Assembly (NCBI GenBank): GCA_027026755.1 | Contig: JALVNE010000235.1 | Span: 1-64,000 of the forward strand | Source: Sedimenticola sp. | GTDB lineage: Bacteria > Pseudomonadota > Gammaproteobacteria > Chromatiales > Chromatiaceae | Direction of reading: 5' to 3' | DNA length: 64,000 nt | Shown: piece by piece, positions 1-9,097 of the stretch | How positions within the stretch are numbered: the stretch's first letter is position 1 | How the letters are laid out: every line of letters begins with the position of its first letter | Translations under genes and position numbers: made by a program | Notes under the pieces: model-generated | Told to the model about the DNA's origin: nothing | Databases searched by the model: none | The model's input: only the letters and a program-made list of their open reading frames with translations

Positions 1-3
1 GGG

Positions 4-57
4 GAGGGGGGGAGCATTTTCCCCCCTCTCCCTAGCCCTCTCCCCCGAGGGGGAGAG
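4..57. repeat. C-rich/G-rich palindromic intergenic repeat
   Basis: A low-complexity palindrome. CTCTCCCCC (38-46) pairs with GGGGGAGAG (49-57), and a G-run at 5-12 can pair with a C-run at 21-26. It resembles the small extragenic palindromes common in gammaproteobacteria. No coding potential was seen, and the gene to its left lies outside the window. Confidence 0.55.
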
Positions 58-113
58 AGAATTTTCATGATCTGGGGTGTGGGGCTATCCCCTCATGAAA
101 GTTAATATGGAAA

Positions 114-182
114 TGCAGGTCGGGCTTCAGCCCGACAAGGGCGGCCACTATGGCGTAATGCCGGACTGAAGTCCGACCTGCA
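114..182. repeat. Palindromic repeat family A, copy 1
   Basis: The arms GTCGGGCTTCAGCCCGAC (119-136) and CCGGACTGAAGTCCGACC (161-178) are each self-complementary, and the outer ends TGCAGGTCGG / CCGACCTGCA also pair. Related copies sit near 39243-39305 (degenerate) and 45284-45380 (split by another repeat). The three sites are far apart and intergenic, so this is a dispersed REP-like element. Confidence 0.75.
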
Positions 183-246
183 AATATCAGGGGCGCGGCC
201 AGAAGACACATGAAGGAAGCGGGAAACCGCGTTTTCCGCTTCCGTG

Positions 247-278
247 GTTGAAAAAGTCCATGGAAGGACTTTTTCAAC
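247..278. repeat. Hairpin with GTTGAAAAAGTCC arms
   Basis: GTTGAAAAAGTCC (247-259) pairs perfectly with GGACTTTTTCAAC (266-278) around a 6-nt loop. Related hairpins with GTTGAAAAA arms occur at 1717-1751, 9736-9766, 46757 and 53978-54016. Here it lies just ahead of the sensor kinase gene, where it could also act as a terminator for an upstream gene outside the window. Confidence 0.6.
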
Positions 279-306
279 ATCCTGTTAATATCAATCTTGG
301 GGACAG

Positions 307-1716
307 ATGAAAAAGGCAAGGGAAGAACGGGCAAGGCAGGCCAGGGGAGAGAGGGAAAAGCGTCCCTCCCTGCGCCGCCAGGTATTGATCCGGGTGTTGG
401 GCACTTTCCTCCTCGCCCTGGTGATGGTGCTGGCCGTCACCTATCATCGCGCCCAGGTCGAGATCGAAGAAGTCTTCGACGCCGAACTCGCCCAGACGGC
501 CAAGCTCATTGGCAAACTCATTCTTGCCAATCTTGACAGCAGGGGTGATGCGGGCGTGGTGATGGACCAGGCCTTGCTGAAAAGGAATCTGCACAAATAC
601 GAAAAGAACATCAGTTATCAGGTTTGGCTGAAGGATGAACTGGTGCTGCGTTCCGCTTCCGCGCCAACCAGGCCCCTGGCGACCGGCAGGGGTTACCAGA
701 ATGTCCGTATTGATGGAGAAGAGTGGCGGGTGCTGGGGGTGTATCCGGTAGGCACGAATTACCGTATCTACACTGCCGAGAACAATGTGGCGCGGGATGA
801 GCTGGCCCAGGAATACACGGTCGAGTCTTGGGGCATACTGCTTTGGGCTGTTCCCTTGTTCGCCCTGGTCATCTTTTTCACCGTGGACCGGGGATTGCGT
901 CCCTTGCAGCGTCTGTCCGGGGAGGTGCGCCAGCGTGACATCGACAAGCTGGAGCCCCTGGACAACAGGGATGTGCCAAGCGAGCTGCTGCCGCTGGTCG
1001 ATGCCCTGAATGAAATGCTTTCCCGCCTCGACGAGGCCATACAGAGAGAGAAGCAGTTTACCTCGGACGCTTCCCATGAACTGCGCACGCCCCTGGCGGC
1101 CATACGTTTGCACACACAGCTGGCTCTGAAGGCTGGAGACATGGATGGCATCAGAGCGTCACTGGAAAAGGTGATGTCCTCCGTGGACCGCAGCACTCAT
1201 CTCGTGGAGCAACTGCTGATGCTGGCACGCCTTTCCCCGGGCAATGCGGCCTTTCCTGCTGCGGAAGTGGATTTGAGCCGCCTGTGCGACAACGTAAATG
1301 AAGAAGTCGCCGTCCTGGCCAGGGAAAAAGCTGTCGTGCTGGAACGCCTGCACCATGGCGAAGCCCATCGGACGCTTCTGGTGAACGAACAGTTGTTGTT
1401 CACCATCCTGCGCAATCTGCTGGACAATGCCATCCGCTACAGCCCGGACAATGGGCGGGTCAGCTGTGAAGTCACCCAGACGTCCGCGGAAACCGTTATC
1501 AGCATCACCGATGAAGGGCCCGGCATTCCCCCGAACCAGCTGGAATCAGTGACCCAGCGTTTCGTGCGCCTGGCCGGGCAGGAGGTGCAGGGCTGCGGGC
1601 TGGGGCTGGCCATCGTCAGTCAGGCGGCAAGATGTATCGGTGCTGAGGTGGTGCTGGAGAACCGGGGTGATGCCCGGTCCGGCCTGGTGGCCAGGGTGAT
1701 TCTCAGGGGAAGCTAG
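307..1716 (+). CDS. Two-component sensor histidine kinase
   Basis: A membrane-bound sensor kinase of 469 residues that autophosphorylates on histidine and passes phosphate to a response regulator. A basic N-terminus leads into a membrane segment (about 27-45). It is followed by an extracytoplasmic stretch, a second membrane segment (about 175-197), a HAMP-like linker, and a HisKA domain with H-box His257 in the ASHELRTP context. The ATPase domain has Asn370/Asn374 in the N box, DEGPGIP around 402-408, and GCGLGLAIV near 429-437, where Ser of the usual GSGLGL is Cys. No receiver gene is visible; a partner may lie left of the window. The start at 307 precedes the first membrane helix directly. 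The signal sensed cannot be told from the sequence. Confidence 0.9.
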   Translation: MKKAREERARQARGEREKRPSLRRQVLIRVLGTFLLALVMVLAVTYHRAQVEIEEVFDAELAQTAKLIGKLILANLDSRGDAGVVMDQALLKRNLHKYEKNISYQVWLKDELVLRSASAPTRPLATGRGYQNVRIDGEEWRVLGVYPVGTNYRIYTAENNVARDELAQEYTVESWGILLWAVPLFALVIFFTVDRGLRPLQRLSGEVRQRDIDKLEPLDNRDVPSELLPLVDALNEMLSRLDEAIQREKQFTSDASHELRTPLAAIRLHTQLALKAGDMDGIRASLEKVMSSVDRSTHLVEQLLMLARLSPGNAAFPAAEVDLSRLCDNVNEEVAVLAREKAVVLERLHHGEAHRTLLVNEQLLFTILRNLLDNAIRYSPDNGRVSCEVTQTSAETVISITDEGPGIPPNQLESVTQRFVRLAGQEVQGCGLGLAIVSQAARCIGAEVVLENRGDARSGLVARVILRGS

Positions 1717-1803
1717 CAGGCTGTTGAAAAATACTGTTTTTCGACAGCCTGTGTGTGGCACAAGGATGTCCCGCACGGGCACTTCGAAAAATTCGAGGTG
1801 CCC
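1717..1803. repeat. Palindromic repeat family B, copy 1
   Basis: Two hairpins in tandem. The first (1717-1751) has CAGGCTGTTGAAAAA pairing with TTTTTCGACAGCCTG with one mismatch. The second (1777-1803) has GGGCACTTCGAA pairing with TTCGAGGTGCCC. A second copy lies inverted at 9671-9766. It fills the gap between the convergent kinase and hemerythrin genes and could serve as a two-way terminator. Confidence 0.7.
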
Positions 1804-2232
1804 TCAGGTCCGTGTCCCGATGGTTTCCATTTGCCCGGCGCTGAAGGTCTGCTCCACCAGGGGAAAGAGTTCACGTTCCTCCATACGGGTGTGATCCCGC
1901 AGCAGCACGCCGAATTGTTCTAGGATGGCGCAGCTGGTGTCTCCGTCGCTCATGCGCCTGGCCATGTCGCGCATGCGCTCGTGTTCTTCGGTCAGCTGCA
2001 GGCCAAGTTCATGGATCTTGCCGTCCATGCCTGCCGTGATATCGAAGATGGTGATTTCCTCATTGTGGAAATGCCTGTCCCACTCTTGGTCGAAGCTGGA
2101 AACGATTTCCTCGCACAGAGCCTGGCAGTGCTCCGGCACGGCTCTGGCGGCGGTGTCGATGCATTTTTTGGCCAGCCGCAGGGACTGGTGGTGTTCCCGG
2201 GACAGGTTGGTCAAAGCCTGGTGTCTTTTCAT
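1804..2232 (-). CDS. Hemerythrin HHE-domain protein
   Basis: A 142-residue all-helical protein of the HHE cation-binding (hemerythrin-like) family, expected to hold a di-iron centre and bind or sense oxygen, NO or iron. Candidate ligands appear in order: His14/His15, His54 and His56 with Glu59, His84, and His114 with Glu118/Glu119, the last in a DHTRMEERELFP segment. The start at 2232 is chosen because its ATG overlaps the stop of the upstream DUF3108 gene (ATGA), which implies translational coupling. A longer reading frame upstream has no family match. It is the last gene of a purM-purN-DUF3108-hemerythrin operon. The exact physiological role is unknown. Confidence 0.85.
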   Translation of the reverse strand: MKRHQALTNLSREHHQSLRLAKKCIDTAARAVPEHCQALCEEIVSSFDQEWDRHFHNEEITIFDITAGMDGKIHELGLQLTEEHERMRDMARRMSDGDTSCAILEQFGVLLRDHTRMEERELFPLVEQTFSAGQMETIGTRT

Positions 2233-2924
2233 TGCTCTTCTATCTTCAACAGTTCCATGCGCACCTTCCCCTTGGCGTTTTCCTGAATCAGCAGCAGGGG
2301 GATGCCACCCTGCCGGGAGGCCAGCCACAGGAAACGTGACACGCCTGGCTTGTCGCTGGTGATGGATATTTCCCGGGCCAGAAACCGGCCAGCCGGTGTC
2401 GATATGTATTTTTGCAATTTCCTTTTCAGGGTGATGCGTTCACTGCCTTCCAGGGATACCCGGGGAAACTGCGCTTCACGCTGGCTGCCGTCGAGCAGAG
2501 CCATGGCGCGCAGCAGATAGCTCAGCCTGTCCTGGGTGCCTTCTTCCAGGCGGAATTTCTGTGATTGCGAATCGCCCCTGACGGTCAGTTGTTTCTTGCT
2601 CCAGTCGAAGAAGAATTCCGTCATCAGGGTTTCCGAGCCGCTGCGCACGGCGTAGTAATAGCTGTCAGGCTCGGGACGGCTATTGTCGAAATGGCCGTGG
2701 CTGGTTTCCAGCACCTCATGCTTGCGGTCCCGCTCCGCCAGAGGCCCCACGGGCTGGGTGAAAGCCTCGAAACTGTAGCCGTTGTCGTCCAGCTTCAGGC
2801 TGAAGTGGGTCTCGCCCTTCTTTTCGCCGTTGAAACTCAGTTCATAGACGGCGCTGAAGGGCTCCAGGGCCAGTGTTGCCCGGGACAGGAACAGCAGCAG
2901 GCAGAGGCGAAGCAGTATGGACAT
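2229..2924 (-). CDS. DUF3108 domain protein, exported
   Basis: A 231-residue protein with a clear signal peptide (about residues 1-20, hydrophobic core then ALA) and a body typical of the DUF3108 family: beta-rich, with a YELSFNGEKKGE start and repeated substrate-like strands. No catalytic residues are known for the family, and the product is expected in the periplasm. The gene sits between purN and the hemerythrin gene, with a 1-base stop/start overlap (TGATG) with purN and a 4-base overlap downstream, so it is cotranscribed. Pairing with purN is common in gammaproteobacteria, but no functional link is established. Function unknown. Confidence 0.85.
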   Translation of the reverse strand: MSILLRLCLLLFLSRATLALEPFSAVYELSFNGEKKGETHFSLKLDDNGYSFEAFTQPVGPLAERDRKHEVLETSHGHFDNSRPEPDSYYYAVRSGSETLMTEFFFDWSKKQLTVRGDSQSQKFRLEEGTQDRLSYLLRAMALLDGSQREAQFPRVSLEGSERITLKRKLQKYISTPAGRFLAREISITSDKPGVSRFLWLASRQGGIPLLLIQENAKGKVRMELLKIEEQ

Positions 2925-3577
2925 CAGCTGTGCACCGATTCGAGGTCGAGAGGCTGGTCCAGTACCTCGTGGTCGAAAAGCACCTGGCCAGCTTCATTCA
3001 GGCCAAGCCGCCCCTGGGCAAACCAACGCACCGCCAGGGGATAGATGATGTGTTCTTTTTCCAGTACGCGCGCCGCCAGGGTTTTCGCGTCATCACCCGG
3101 CAGTACGGGCACCCGCGCCTGGAGGATGACAGGGCCGCCGTCCAGTTCCTCGGTGACGAAATGAATGCTGGCGCCATGTTCCGTCTCTCCGGCATCCAGT
3201 GCCCGCTGATGGGTGTTCAGGCCCTGGAATTTTGGCAGCAGGGAAGGGTGGATGTTCAACATGCGGCCGTGATAATGGCGTACGAAGTCCGGGGTGAGGA
3301 TACGCATGAAGCCCGCCAGCAGGACCAGGCCGGGCTGGTATTTGTCGATGAGGGCCGCCAGGGCCTGGTCGAAGGCTTCGCGGCTGTCGAACTCCCGGTG
3401 GTTCAGCACGGCGGTGGGAATGCCGGCCTGTTTTGCCCGCTGCAGGCCGTAGGCTTCTGGCTGGTTGCTTATCACCGCGCGGATGTCCACGGGCAGGCCG
3501 TCCTGCGCCGCGTCGATGATGGCCTGCAGATTGGTGCCGCCACCGGATATGAGGATGACAACCGGCAGCTTAGACAT
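2924..3577 (-). CDS. purN: Phosphoribosylglycinamide formyltransferase PurN
   Basis: Transfers the formyl group from 10-formyltetrahydrofolate to GAR, the third step of purine synthesis, in the cytoplasm. At 217 residues it is normal length. The phosphate-binding loop ISGGGTNL is at about 10-17. The catalytic triad is Asn108, His110 (NIHPSLLP) and Asp146 (ELDGGPVI), matching Asn106/His108/Asp144 of the E. coli enzyme. It overlaps the end of purM by 8 bases, so the two consecutive pathway enzymes are translated together. Confidence 0.97.
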   Translation of the reverse strand: MSKLPVVILISGGGTNLQAIIDAAQDGLPVDIRAVISNQPEAYGLQRAKQAGIPTAVLNHREFDSREAFDQALAALIDKYQPGLVLLAGFMRILTPDFVRHYHGRMLNIHPSLLPKFQGLNTHQRALDAGETEHGASIHFVTEELDGGPVILQARVPVLPGDDAKTLAARVLEKEHIIYPLAVRWFAQGRLGLNEAGQVLFDHEVLDQPLDLESVHS

Positions 3578-4622
3578 AGTTCACGCAGGGCTGATCGGCG
3601 TCACTGTTTTCTATGGTGCCGATTTCGTACAGGGTTTCGCCTGCGCTCTGCAGCAGCCGGCTGGCCCGCCCGGCGTCTTCAGGGCTGACGCAGACCACCA
3701 TGCCGATGCCGCAGTTGAAGGTGCGCAGCATCTCGTCCTCGGCAATCCGTCCCTGCTCCTGCAGCCAGGTGAAGACCGCCGGACGCGGCCATCGGTCGGT
3801 ATGGATATGTGCTACCGTGCCCCGGGGAAGCACCCGGGGAAGGTTTTCCGTGAGTCCGCCGCCGGTGATGTGGGCAAAGGCATGGACATCCACCTCCTTC
3901 AGCAGGGCCAGCAGGGATTTGACGTAGATTCTTGTGGGCGCCAGCAGGGCCTCGCCCAGGGGGCGGCCATCCAGGTCAGCCTGCAGGTCGGCGCTGCAGG
4001 TTTCGATGACCTTGCGTATCAGTGAATAGCCGTTGGAGTGGGGGCCGGAGGAGGCCAGCCCCAGCAGCACATCGCCCTGGCGTACCTTGTCGCCGGTGAG
4101 AATGGCCGATTTCTCCACGATGCCCACGCTGAAGCCGGCCAGGTCGTAGTCGTCGCCCTGGTACATGCCGGGCATCTCGGCGGTTTCTCCGCCGGTGAGG
4201 GCGCAGCCCGCCAGCTCGCAGCCCCTGGCAATGCCGGAGACGATATCCGTGGCCCGATCCACCAGCAGTTTGCCGGTGGCGAAATAGTCGAGGAAGAACA
4301 GGGGCTCGGCGCCTGCCACCACGATATCGTTGACGCACATGGCCACCAGGTCGATGCCGATGCTGTCGTGCCGGTTCAGCATCATGGCCAGCTTCAGCTT
4401 GGTGCCCACGCCGTCGGTGCCGGACACCAGCACGGGTTCCCGGTAATCGCTCACAGGCAGCTCGAACAGGGCGCCAAAGCCGCCCAGACCGGCGAGCACA
4501 CCGGGGCGGAAGGTCTTTTTTACCAGGGGCTTGATGTTCTCCACCAGGGCGTTGCCCGCGTCGATGTCCACGCCAGCCTGACGGTAACTGAGTCCTTCTG
4601 AAGATGAGTCTTGGGAGGACAA
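3570..4622 (-). CDS. purM: Phosphoribosylformylglycinamidine cyclo-ligase PurM
   Basis: Closes the imidazole ring, converting FGAM to AIR with ATP, the fifth step of purine synthesis. The 350-residue product starts [27 protein letters not shown] (quoted here only as landmarks [12 protein letters not shown]) and carries the [14 protein letters not shown] and [12 protein letters not shown] nucleotide-binding motifs. The start is read as TTG at 4622: it has AGGAG six bases upstream and gives the family length. The ATG far upstream (4925) would add about 100 unrelated residues overlapping the divergent gene. The gene leads a minus-strand operon with purN. Confidence 0.95.
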   Translation of the reverse strand: MSSQDSSSEGLSYRQAGVDIDAGNALVENIKPLVKKTFRPGVLAGLGGFGALFELPVSDYREPVLVSGTDGVGTKLKLAMMLNRHDSIGIDLVAMCVNDIVVAGAEPLFFLDYFATGKLLVDRATDIVSGIARGCELAGCALTGGETAEMPGMYQGDDYDLAGFSVGIVEKSAILTGDKVRQGDVLLGLASSGPHSNGYSLIRKVIETCSADLQADLDGRPLGEALLAPTRIYVKSLLALLKEVDVHAFAHITGGGLTENLPRVLPRGTVAHIHTDRWPRPAVFTWLQEQGRIAEDEMLRTFNCGIGMVVCVSPEDAGRASRLLQSAGETLYEIGTIENSDADQPCVNYV

Positions 4623-4628
4623 GATCGG

Positions 4629-4633
4629 CTCCT
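4629..4633 (-). promoter_or_regulatory. Ribosome binding site that fixes the TTG start of purM
   Basis: Read on the minus strand this is AGGAG, six bases before TTG at 4622. It is the only good Shine-Dalgarno match near the conserved N-terminus of PurM, so it supports a non-ATG start. Confidence 0.7.
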
Positions 4634-4734
4634 GTAAGGCAGATGAATTCAGACGCCTATTGTAACAAGGATTGTGCCGGGAAACCTTGTTCATGCGCTT
4701 GGCCGCAAAGCGCCATTGCAAGTAGAATGACCCG

Positions 4735-5799
4735 ATGAATACGAGAATTCTGTCCTGTTTATTGTTGTTTGCTTTCCTTCTGCCCTCTGTGGGTGTGCAT
4801 GCGGCAGGGAACCTGTACGCGGTGGAGGTGCCGGTTGCCGATGGTTCGCCCGATGCCCGCAAGGCGGCCATCCAGGAGGCTTTTGAACTGGTGCTGGTGA
4901 AGGCATCCGGCCACCGGGAACTCAAAGGCCGCGCTGGTATGAATAAGCTTCTCGAGAATGCCGGGGATCATGTACAGCAGTTCCGCTACCGTACCCGGCC
5001 TGCCGAAGACGGCGCCGGGGAACAGCGCTGGCTCTGGGTGGCCTTCGAAAAAGGCACGGTGGAGAAGGCTCTGCGCAAGCTGGGGCTTTCCGCGTGGGAA
5101 CAGGGGCGCCCGGAAGTGCTGGTCTGGCTGGCCAGGGAACAGCAGGGCAGACGCAGCTTGGCCGATCCGGAACGGGATGCCGCTCTGCTGCAGACCTTGC
5201 GGGAGGCCGCCTCCCGGCGCGGCCTGCCTCTTTTGTTGCCGCTCATGGATCTTCAGGATCAATCCTCCCTGCGCGTTTCCGCTGTCTGGACAGCGGACCG
5301 GCAGGCGCTGGAAAACGCCTCCTCCCGTTATGACGCCCAGGCGGTGCTGGCGGGGCGCTTGCGGCAGAATGCTGGCCGCTGGGTCGGGAAGTGGACGCTG
5401 TTCCTGGCAGATTCTGAAAAGCATTTCGACAGCAGTGGCGCCGATGAAGCCGGCGCTGCCTCTGCAGGGTTGGATAAGGTCATGGACTGGTTGGCCTCGC
5501 GCTATGTCCCCGCCGTGGACACCGAGCTGGCCGGTCTGGTCAGGGTACGTTTTCTCAATGTGAAGACCCTGAAGGATTATTCTTCCATCATGACGTTGCT
5601 GGAGTCCCTGGATGCCCTTACGGGCATTGCCGTTCAGGCGGCCACCGGGGATCAGCTGCTGGTCCAGGCCCATGTTCGCGGTGGCGCGGATATTCTGGCC
5701 CAGCGCCTGTCCCTGGAAGTGGATTTGACGCCGGTGGCCAGTATTCCGGATGAAGGTGAGGAAGCGCGACATCCGGAACTGACCTACAGACTGAGATAG
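4735..5799 (+). CDS. DUF2066 domain protein, exported
   Basis: A 354-residue protein with a signal peptide (about 1-23, ending VHAA) and the DUF2066 domain, marked by the opening [18 protein letters not shown] and the [12 protein letters not shown] segment. The family is widespread in gammaproteobacteria and usually sits beside purM, as here, transcribed away from it. The second half (about 240-345) has a different character and may form a separate beta-rich domain. It is followed after 7 bases by the phosphatidyltransferase gene, suggesting cotranscription. No enzymatic motif was recognised, and a periplasmic or envelope role is inferred only from the leader. Confidence 0.85.
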   Translation: MNTRILSCLLLFAFLLPSVGVHAAGNLYAVEVPVADGSPDARKAAIQEAFELVLVKASGHRELKGRAGMNKLLENAGDHVQQFRYRTRPAEDGAGEQRWLWVAFEKGTVEKALRKLGLSAWEQGRPEVLVWLAREQQGRRSLADPERDAALLQTLREAASRRGLPLLLPLMDLQDQSSLRVSAVWTADRQALENASSRYDAQAVLAGRLRQNAGRWVGKWTLFLADSEKHFDSSGADEAGAASAGLDKVMDWLASRYVPAVDTELAGLVRVRFLNVKTLKDYSSIMTLLESLDALTGIAVQAATGDQLLVQAHVRGGADILAQRLSLEVDLTPVASIPDEGEEARHPELTYRLR

Positions 5800-5806
5800 G
5801 GAACCC

Positions 5807-6364
5807 ATGGGTCTGCGCGCCAGGGACATCCCCAATATCATCAGCATCGCCCGGGTGATACTGGTATTCCCGGTGATCTGGCTGCTGCTGCACCAGGATT
5901 ACCGCAGCGCCATGGCCCTGTTCTTCGTTGCCGGTGTCTCGGATGCCCTGGACGGCTTTCTGGCCCGCCAGTTTCACTGGCAGAGCCGTTTGGGCGGTAT
6001 CCTGGATCCGTTGGCGGACAAATTCCTGCTGGTTTCCGTGTACTTTTGCCTGGGGTGGCTGGGTGAGCTGCCCGTATGGCTGGTGGTTCTGGTGATCCTG
6101 CGTGACGTGATCATCGTCGGCGGCGCTCTGGCCTGGCATTTTCGCGTGGAGAAACTCGATGCCAGCCCCAGCCTGGTCAGCAAGGCCAATACCGCCCTGC
6201 AGATCACCCTGGTGCTCCTGGTCGTCTATGATCTGGGGTTCACCCCGCTGGCCGAAGGCCTGCTCAGGGCCATGATATGGGCCGTGACCTTCACCACCCT
6301 GTGGAGCGGGGTGGATTATGTGGTGAGTTGGGGGCGCAAGGCTGGCCGCCAGATCAGGAGATGA
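5807..6364 (+). CDS. CDP-alcohol phosphatidyltransferase family protein
   Basis: An integral inner-membrane enzyme that transfers a phosphatidyl group from CDP-diacylglycerol to an alcohol. The full family signature is present: Asp46-x2-Asp49-Gly50-x2-Ala53-Arg54-x8-Gly63-x3-Asp67-x3-Asp71. Several hydrophobic helices follow, and the length (185 residues) fits the PgsA-type group. The alcohol cannot be read from sequence: glycerol-3-phosphate is most likely for this size, but the canonical pgsA of gammaproteobacteria usually sits beside uvrC, so this may be a second paralogue. Its stop codon lies inside the hairpin shared with the convergent glgP gene. Confidence 0.88.
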   Translation: MGLRARDIPNIISIARVILVFPVIWLLLHQDYRSAMALFFVAGVSDALDGFLARQFHWQSRLGGILDPLADKFLLVSVYFCLGWLGELPVWLVVLVILRDVIIVGGALAWHFRVEKLDASPSLVSKANTALQITLVLLVVYDLGFTPLAEGLLRAMIWAVTFTTLWSGVDYVVSWGRKAGRQIRR

Positions 6365-6405
6365 AACGCCCGACCCGGTATCCCGGGACGGGCATTCGTT
6401 TCATC
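6360..6405. terminator. Bidirectional hairpin terminator between pgsA-like and glgP genes
   Basis: GATGAAACG (6360-6368) pairs with CGTTTCATC (6397-6405). Inside it CCCG/CGGG and CCCGG/CCGGG pairs extend the stem. The stop codons of both convergent genes lie in the outer arms. There is no long T-run, so termination strength is uncertain. Confidence 0.7.
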
Positions 6406-8890
6406 AGCCGATATCCATGGGTTTGAGCCTCCAGATGTCCCTGTTGTAGTCCTCCATGGTGCGGTCGGTGGAGAAAAAACCGCTGCTGGCCGTATTGAGG
6501 ATACTTTTTCGTATCCAGCCGGCCTGGTCCTTGTAGGCACGGGCAGCCCGTTCCTGGGCATCCACATAAGCGCGGAAATCGGCCACCGTCATCCAGGGGT
6601 CAGCCGGGTCTTTCATGGCCGCGATGAGAGGGTCGAATATACCTGGTTCCTCGATATTGAAGTGGCCGCTCTCCAGCAGCTGGAAAACCGCGGCCAGGTC
6701 CGGGTCGGCGGCAATGATGCCTTGCGGATCGTAGTGTTTCTTCAATTCTTCCACTTCCTCCACGCGTAGACCGAACAGGAAGAAGTTTTCCTCGCCCACG
6801 GCGTCCAGGATCTCGATGTTGGCGCCATCATAGGTGCCTATGGTCAGGGCGCCGTTCATCATGAATTTCATGTTGCCCGTGCCCGAGGCTTCCTTGCCCG
6901 CCGTGGAGATCTGCTCGGAAAGGTCCGTAGCCGGGGCGATGACTTCCATGCTGGATACCCGGTAATTTGGCAGGAAGGCGACTTTCAGCCGGTCGCCCAC
7001 GGCGGGATCGCTGTTGACGATGTCGGCCACGTTGTTGATGAGCTTGATGATGCGCTTGGCCATGAAATAGCCGGGGGCCGCCTTGCCGCCGATGAGGACG
7101 CAGCGGTTGGTCCAGTCTTCCGTATCGCCATGGCGGATGCGGTTGTACAGGTGAATGATATGCAGCACATTGAGCAGCTGCCGCTTGTACTCGTGGATGC
7201 GCTTGACCTGTACGTCGAACAGGGAATCCACAGAGAAGTCCACGCCGCATTCTTCCTTCACCAATGTGGCCAGCTCCTGCTTGTTGTTGCGTTTCGCTTC
7301 GGCCCATTGCTGGTGAAAATCCCGGTGTTGTTCATCGGCCCAGGGCTTGAGCTTCTCGATCTGGGCCAGGTCGGAAACCCATCCATCACCGATCTTGCTG
7401 CTGATGAGGGCGGTCATCCCGGGGTTGGCATGGGCGATCCAGCGTCGCGGCGTGACCCCGTTGGTCTTGTTGTTGAACTTTTCCGGCCACAGCTCGTAGA
7501 AGTCCCGGAACAAGCCCTGCTTGAGCAGATTGGAATGCAGCTCCGCCACGCCGTTCACCGAAAAACTGCCGACGATGGCCAGATAGGCCATGCGCACGGA
7601 TTTGCCGTCGTTCTCGTCGATGATGGACATGCGCCGCCGCCGGTCGCTGTCGCCGGGCCAGCGTATGGCCACTTCCTTGAGGAAGCGGGCATTGATCTCA
7701 TAGATGATTTCCAGCAGGCGTGGCAGCAGGCGTTCGAACAGATGCACCGACCAGCGCTCCAGGGCCTCAGGCAGCAGGGTATGGTTGGTGTAGGCCATGG
7801 TGTTGCGGGTGATTTCCCAGGCTGGCTCCCACTGCATTTTCTTTTCATCCATCAGCAGGCGCATAAGTTCGGCCACGGCAATGGCCGGGTGGGTGTCGTT
7901 GAGCTGAAACACGTTGTACTTGGCAAAATCGCTGAAATCATCGCCATGTTTGGCTTCCCACTGGCGCATGATGTCCTGCAGACTGGCAGAGGCAAGAAAA
8001 TACTGCTGGCGCAGGCGCAGCTCCTTGCCGCTTTCATTGGCATCATTGGGATAGAGCACCATGGTGATGTGCTCGGCATCGTTCTTGGCCGCCACGGATT
8101 CGGGGTAACTGCCGGCGTTGAACTCGTCCAGGTTGAACTCGTCGGTGGCGGTGGCTTTCCACAGGCGCAAAGTGTTCACCACGCCGTTGTGATAGCCGGA
8201 GACGGGCACATCGAAGGGAATGGCCAGCACGTCCTCTGTGTCCACCCAACGCACGCGGGGTTCCCCGCGACGATTGAGGAAATGTTCCGTGCGTCCGCCG
8301 AAATGCACCGTCTGGGTATATTCCGCCCGCTCCAGTTCCCAGGGGTTGGCATTGCGCAGCCAGTGATCGGGCTCCTCGACCTGGTAGCCGTTTTCGATGC
8401 GCTGGCGGAACATGCCGTATTCATAGCGCAGTCCATAGCCCAGCACAGGCAGCTTCAGGGTGGCGCAACTGTCCAGGAAACAGGCGGCAAGACGGCCCAG
8501 ACCGCCGTTGCCCAGGCCGGCATCAGGCTCTTCCGACTGGATTTCCTCCAGCTCCAGGCTGAAAGCCTGCATGGCCTCGGTGGCTTCCCCTTTGATATCC
8601 ATGTTCAATAGGTGGTTGCCCAGGGCGCGGCCGATGAGAAATTCCAGGGACAGGTAATAGGCGCGGCGTTGGTCTGGCTTGCGATGCTGCAGCCAGGTGT
8701 TGCGCCAGTCCGTCATGATGCGGTCACGCACCGTCAGGGAAAGGGCTTCGTAGAAATACAGGGGATTGCAGCCCAGAAAACGTCCCAGGTGGTGGACCAG
8801 GTAACGCCGAAAGTCACGTTCCAGTGCCTCGGCATCATTGGGCAGCTTGTCGTTGTCCGGAATGATGCACAGCTCGTCGCAGTTGCTCAT
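6404..8890 (-). CDS. glgP: Glycogen/alpha-glucan phosphorylase
   Basis: Releases glucose-1-phosphate from the non-reducing ends of glycogen using phosphate and pyridoxal phosphate. The 828-residue length and continuous GT35 fold match the family. The PLP attachment site is Lys675 in the GTGNMKFMMNGALTIGT segment, and substrate-site signatures such as NGGLGRLAACFLDS and YRVSSMEVIAPA (start of the C-terminal lobe) are present. It is about 12 kb from the main glycogen block and on its own transcript, convergent with the phosphatidyltransferase. Together with glgA, glgB, glgC and malQ it gives both synthesis and breakdown of glycogen. Confidence 0.97.
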   Translation of the reverse strand: MSNCDELCIIPDNDKLPNDAEALERDFRRYLVHHLGRFLGCNPLYFYEALSLTVRDRIMTDWRNTWLQHRKPDQRRAYYLSLEFLIGRALGNHLLNMDIKGEATEAMQAFSLELEEIQSEEPDAGLGNGGLGRLAACFLDSCATLKLPVLGYGLRYEYGMFRQRIENGYQVEEPDHWLRNANPWELERAEYTQTVHFGGRTEHFLNRRGEPRVRWVDTEDVLAIPFDVPVSGYHNGVVNTLRLWKATATDEFNLDEFNAGSYPESVAAKNDAEHITMVLYPNDANESGKELRLRQQYFLASASLQDIMRQWEAKHGDDFSDFAKYNVFQLNDTHPAIAVAELMRLLMDEKKMQWEPAWEITRNTMAYTNHTLLPEALERWSVHLFERLLPRLLEIIYEINARFLKEVAIRWPGDSDRRRRMSIIDENDGKSVRMAYLAIVGSFSVNGVAELHSNLLKQGLFRDFYELWPEKFNNKTNGVTPRRWIAHANPGMTALISSKIGDGWVSDLAQIEKLKPWADEQHRDFHQQWAEAKRNNKQELATLVKEECGVDFSVDSLFDVQVKRIHEYKRQLLNVLHIIHLYNRIRHGDTEDWTNRCVLIGGKAAPGYFMAKRIIKLINNVADIVNSDPAVGDRLKVAFLPNYRVSSMEVIAPATDLSEQISTAGKEASGTGNMKFMMNGALTIGTYDGANIEILDAVGEENFFLFGLRVEEVEELKKHYDPQGIIAADPDLAAVFQLLESGHFNIEEPGIFDPLIAAMKDPADPWMTVADFRAYVDAQERAARAYKDQAGWIRKSILNTASSGFFSTDRTMEDYNRDIWRLKPMDIG

Positions 8891-8976
8891 AATAATCGTT
8901 ATGGTCGTAATGGCAGATGGCGGTAATTGTAACGGGAAATGCCGTGGCGGGTGGGGTTGGGTAAGGGGTCGCCCCA

Positions 8977-9078
8977 GGGGCCGGAGTCAAATTCCACGCA
9001 AGTTGCCACAGGGAACAGGATCAGACGGTTCTACGCCATCGAATTCTCCCGACATCTTTCCTATTTGACTCCAACCCC
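8977..9078. repeat. Inverted-terminus repeat family C, solitary copy
   Basis: A 102-bp element starting GGGGCCGGAGTCAAATTCC and ending TTTGACTCCAACCCC, with the same internal order (TGCCACAGGG, TCAGACG, CGCCATCGAAT, CGACATC) as the three tandem copies at 20048-20387. It lies between glgP and the DsrE-like gene. The structure suits a REP/MITE-like element moved in trans; no transposase is in the window. Confidence 0.8.
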
Positions 9079-9097
9079 TTGCGATCACCCCTTGCGA

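Noticed and set aside
274-1113. 279-codon minus-strand frame over the sensor kinase
   Set aside because: Antisense shadow; the plus strand holds a complete histidine kinase with H, N and G boxes.
4623-4925. Long upstream extension of purM from an ATG at 4925
   Set aside because: It overlaps the divergent DUF2066 gene and adds about 100 residues without homology. A TTG with a good ribosome site gives the family length.
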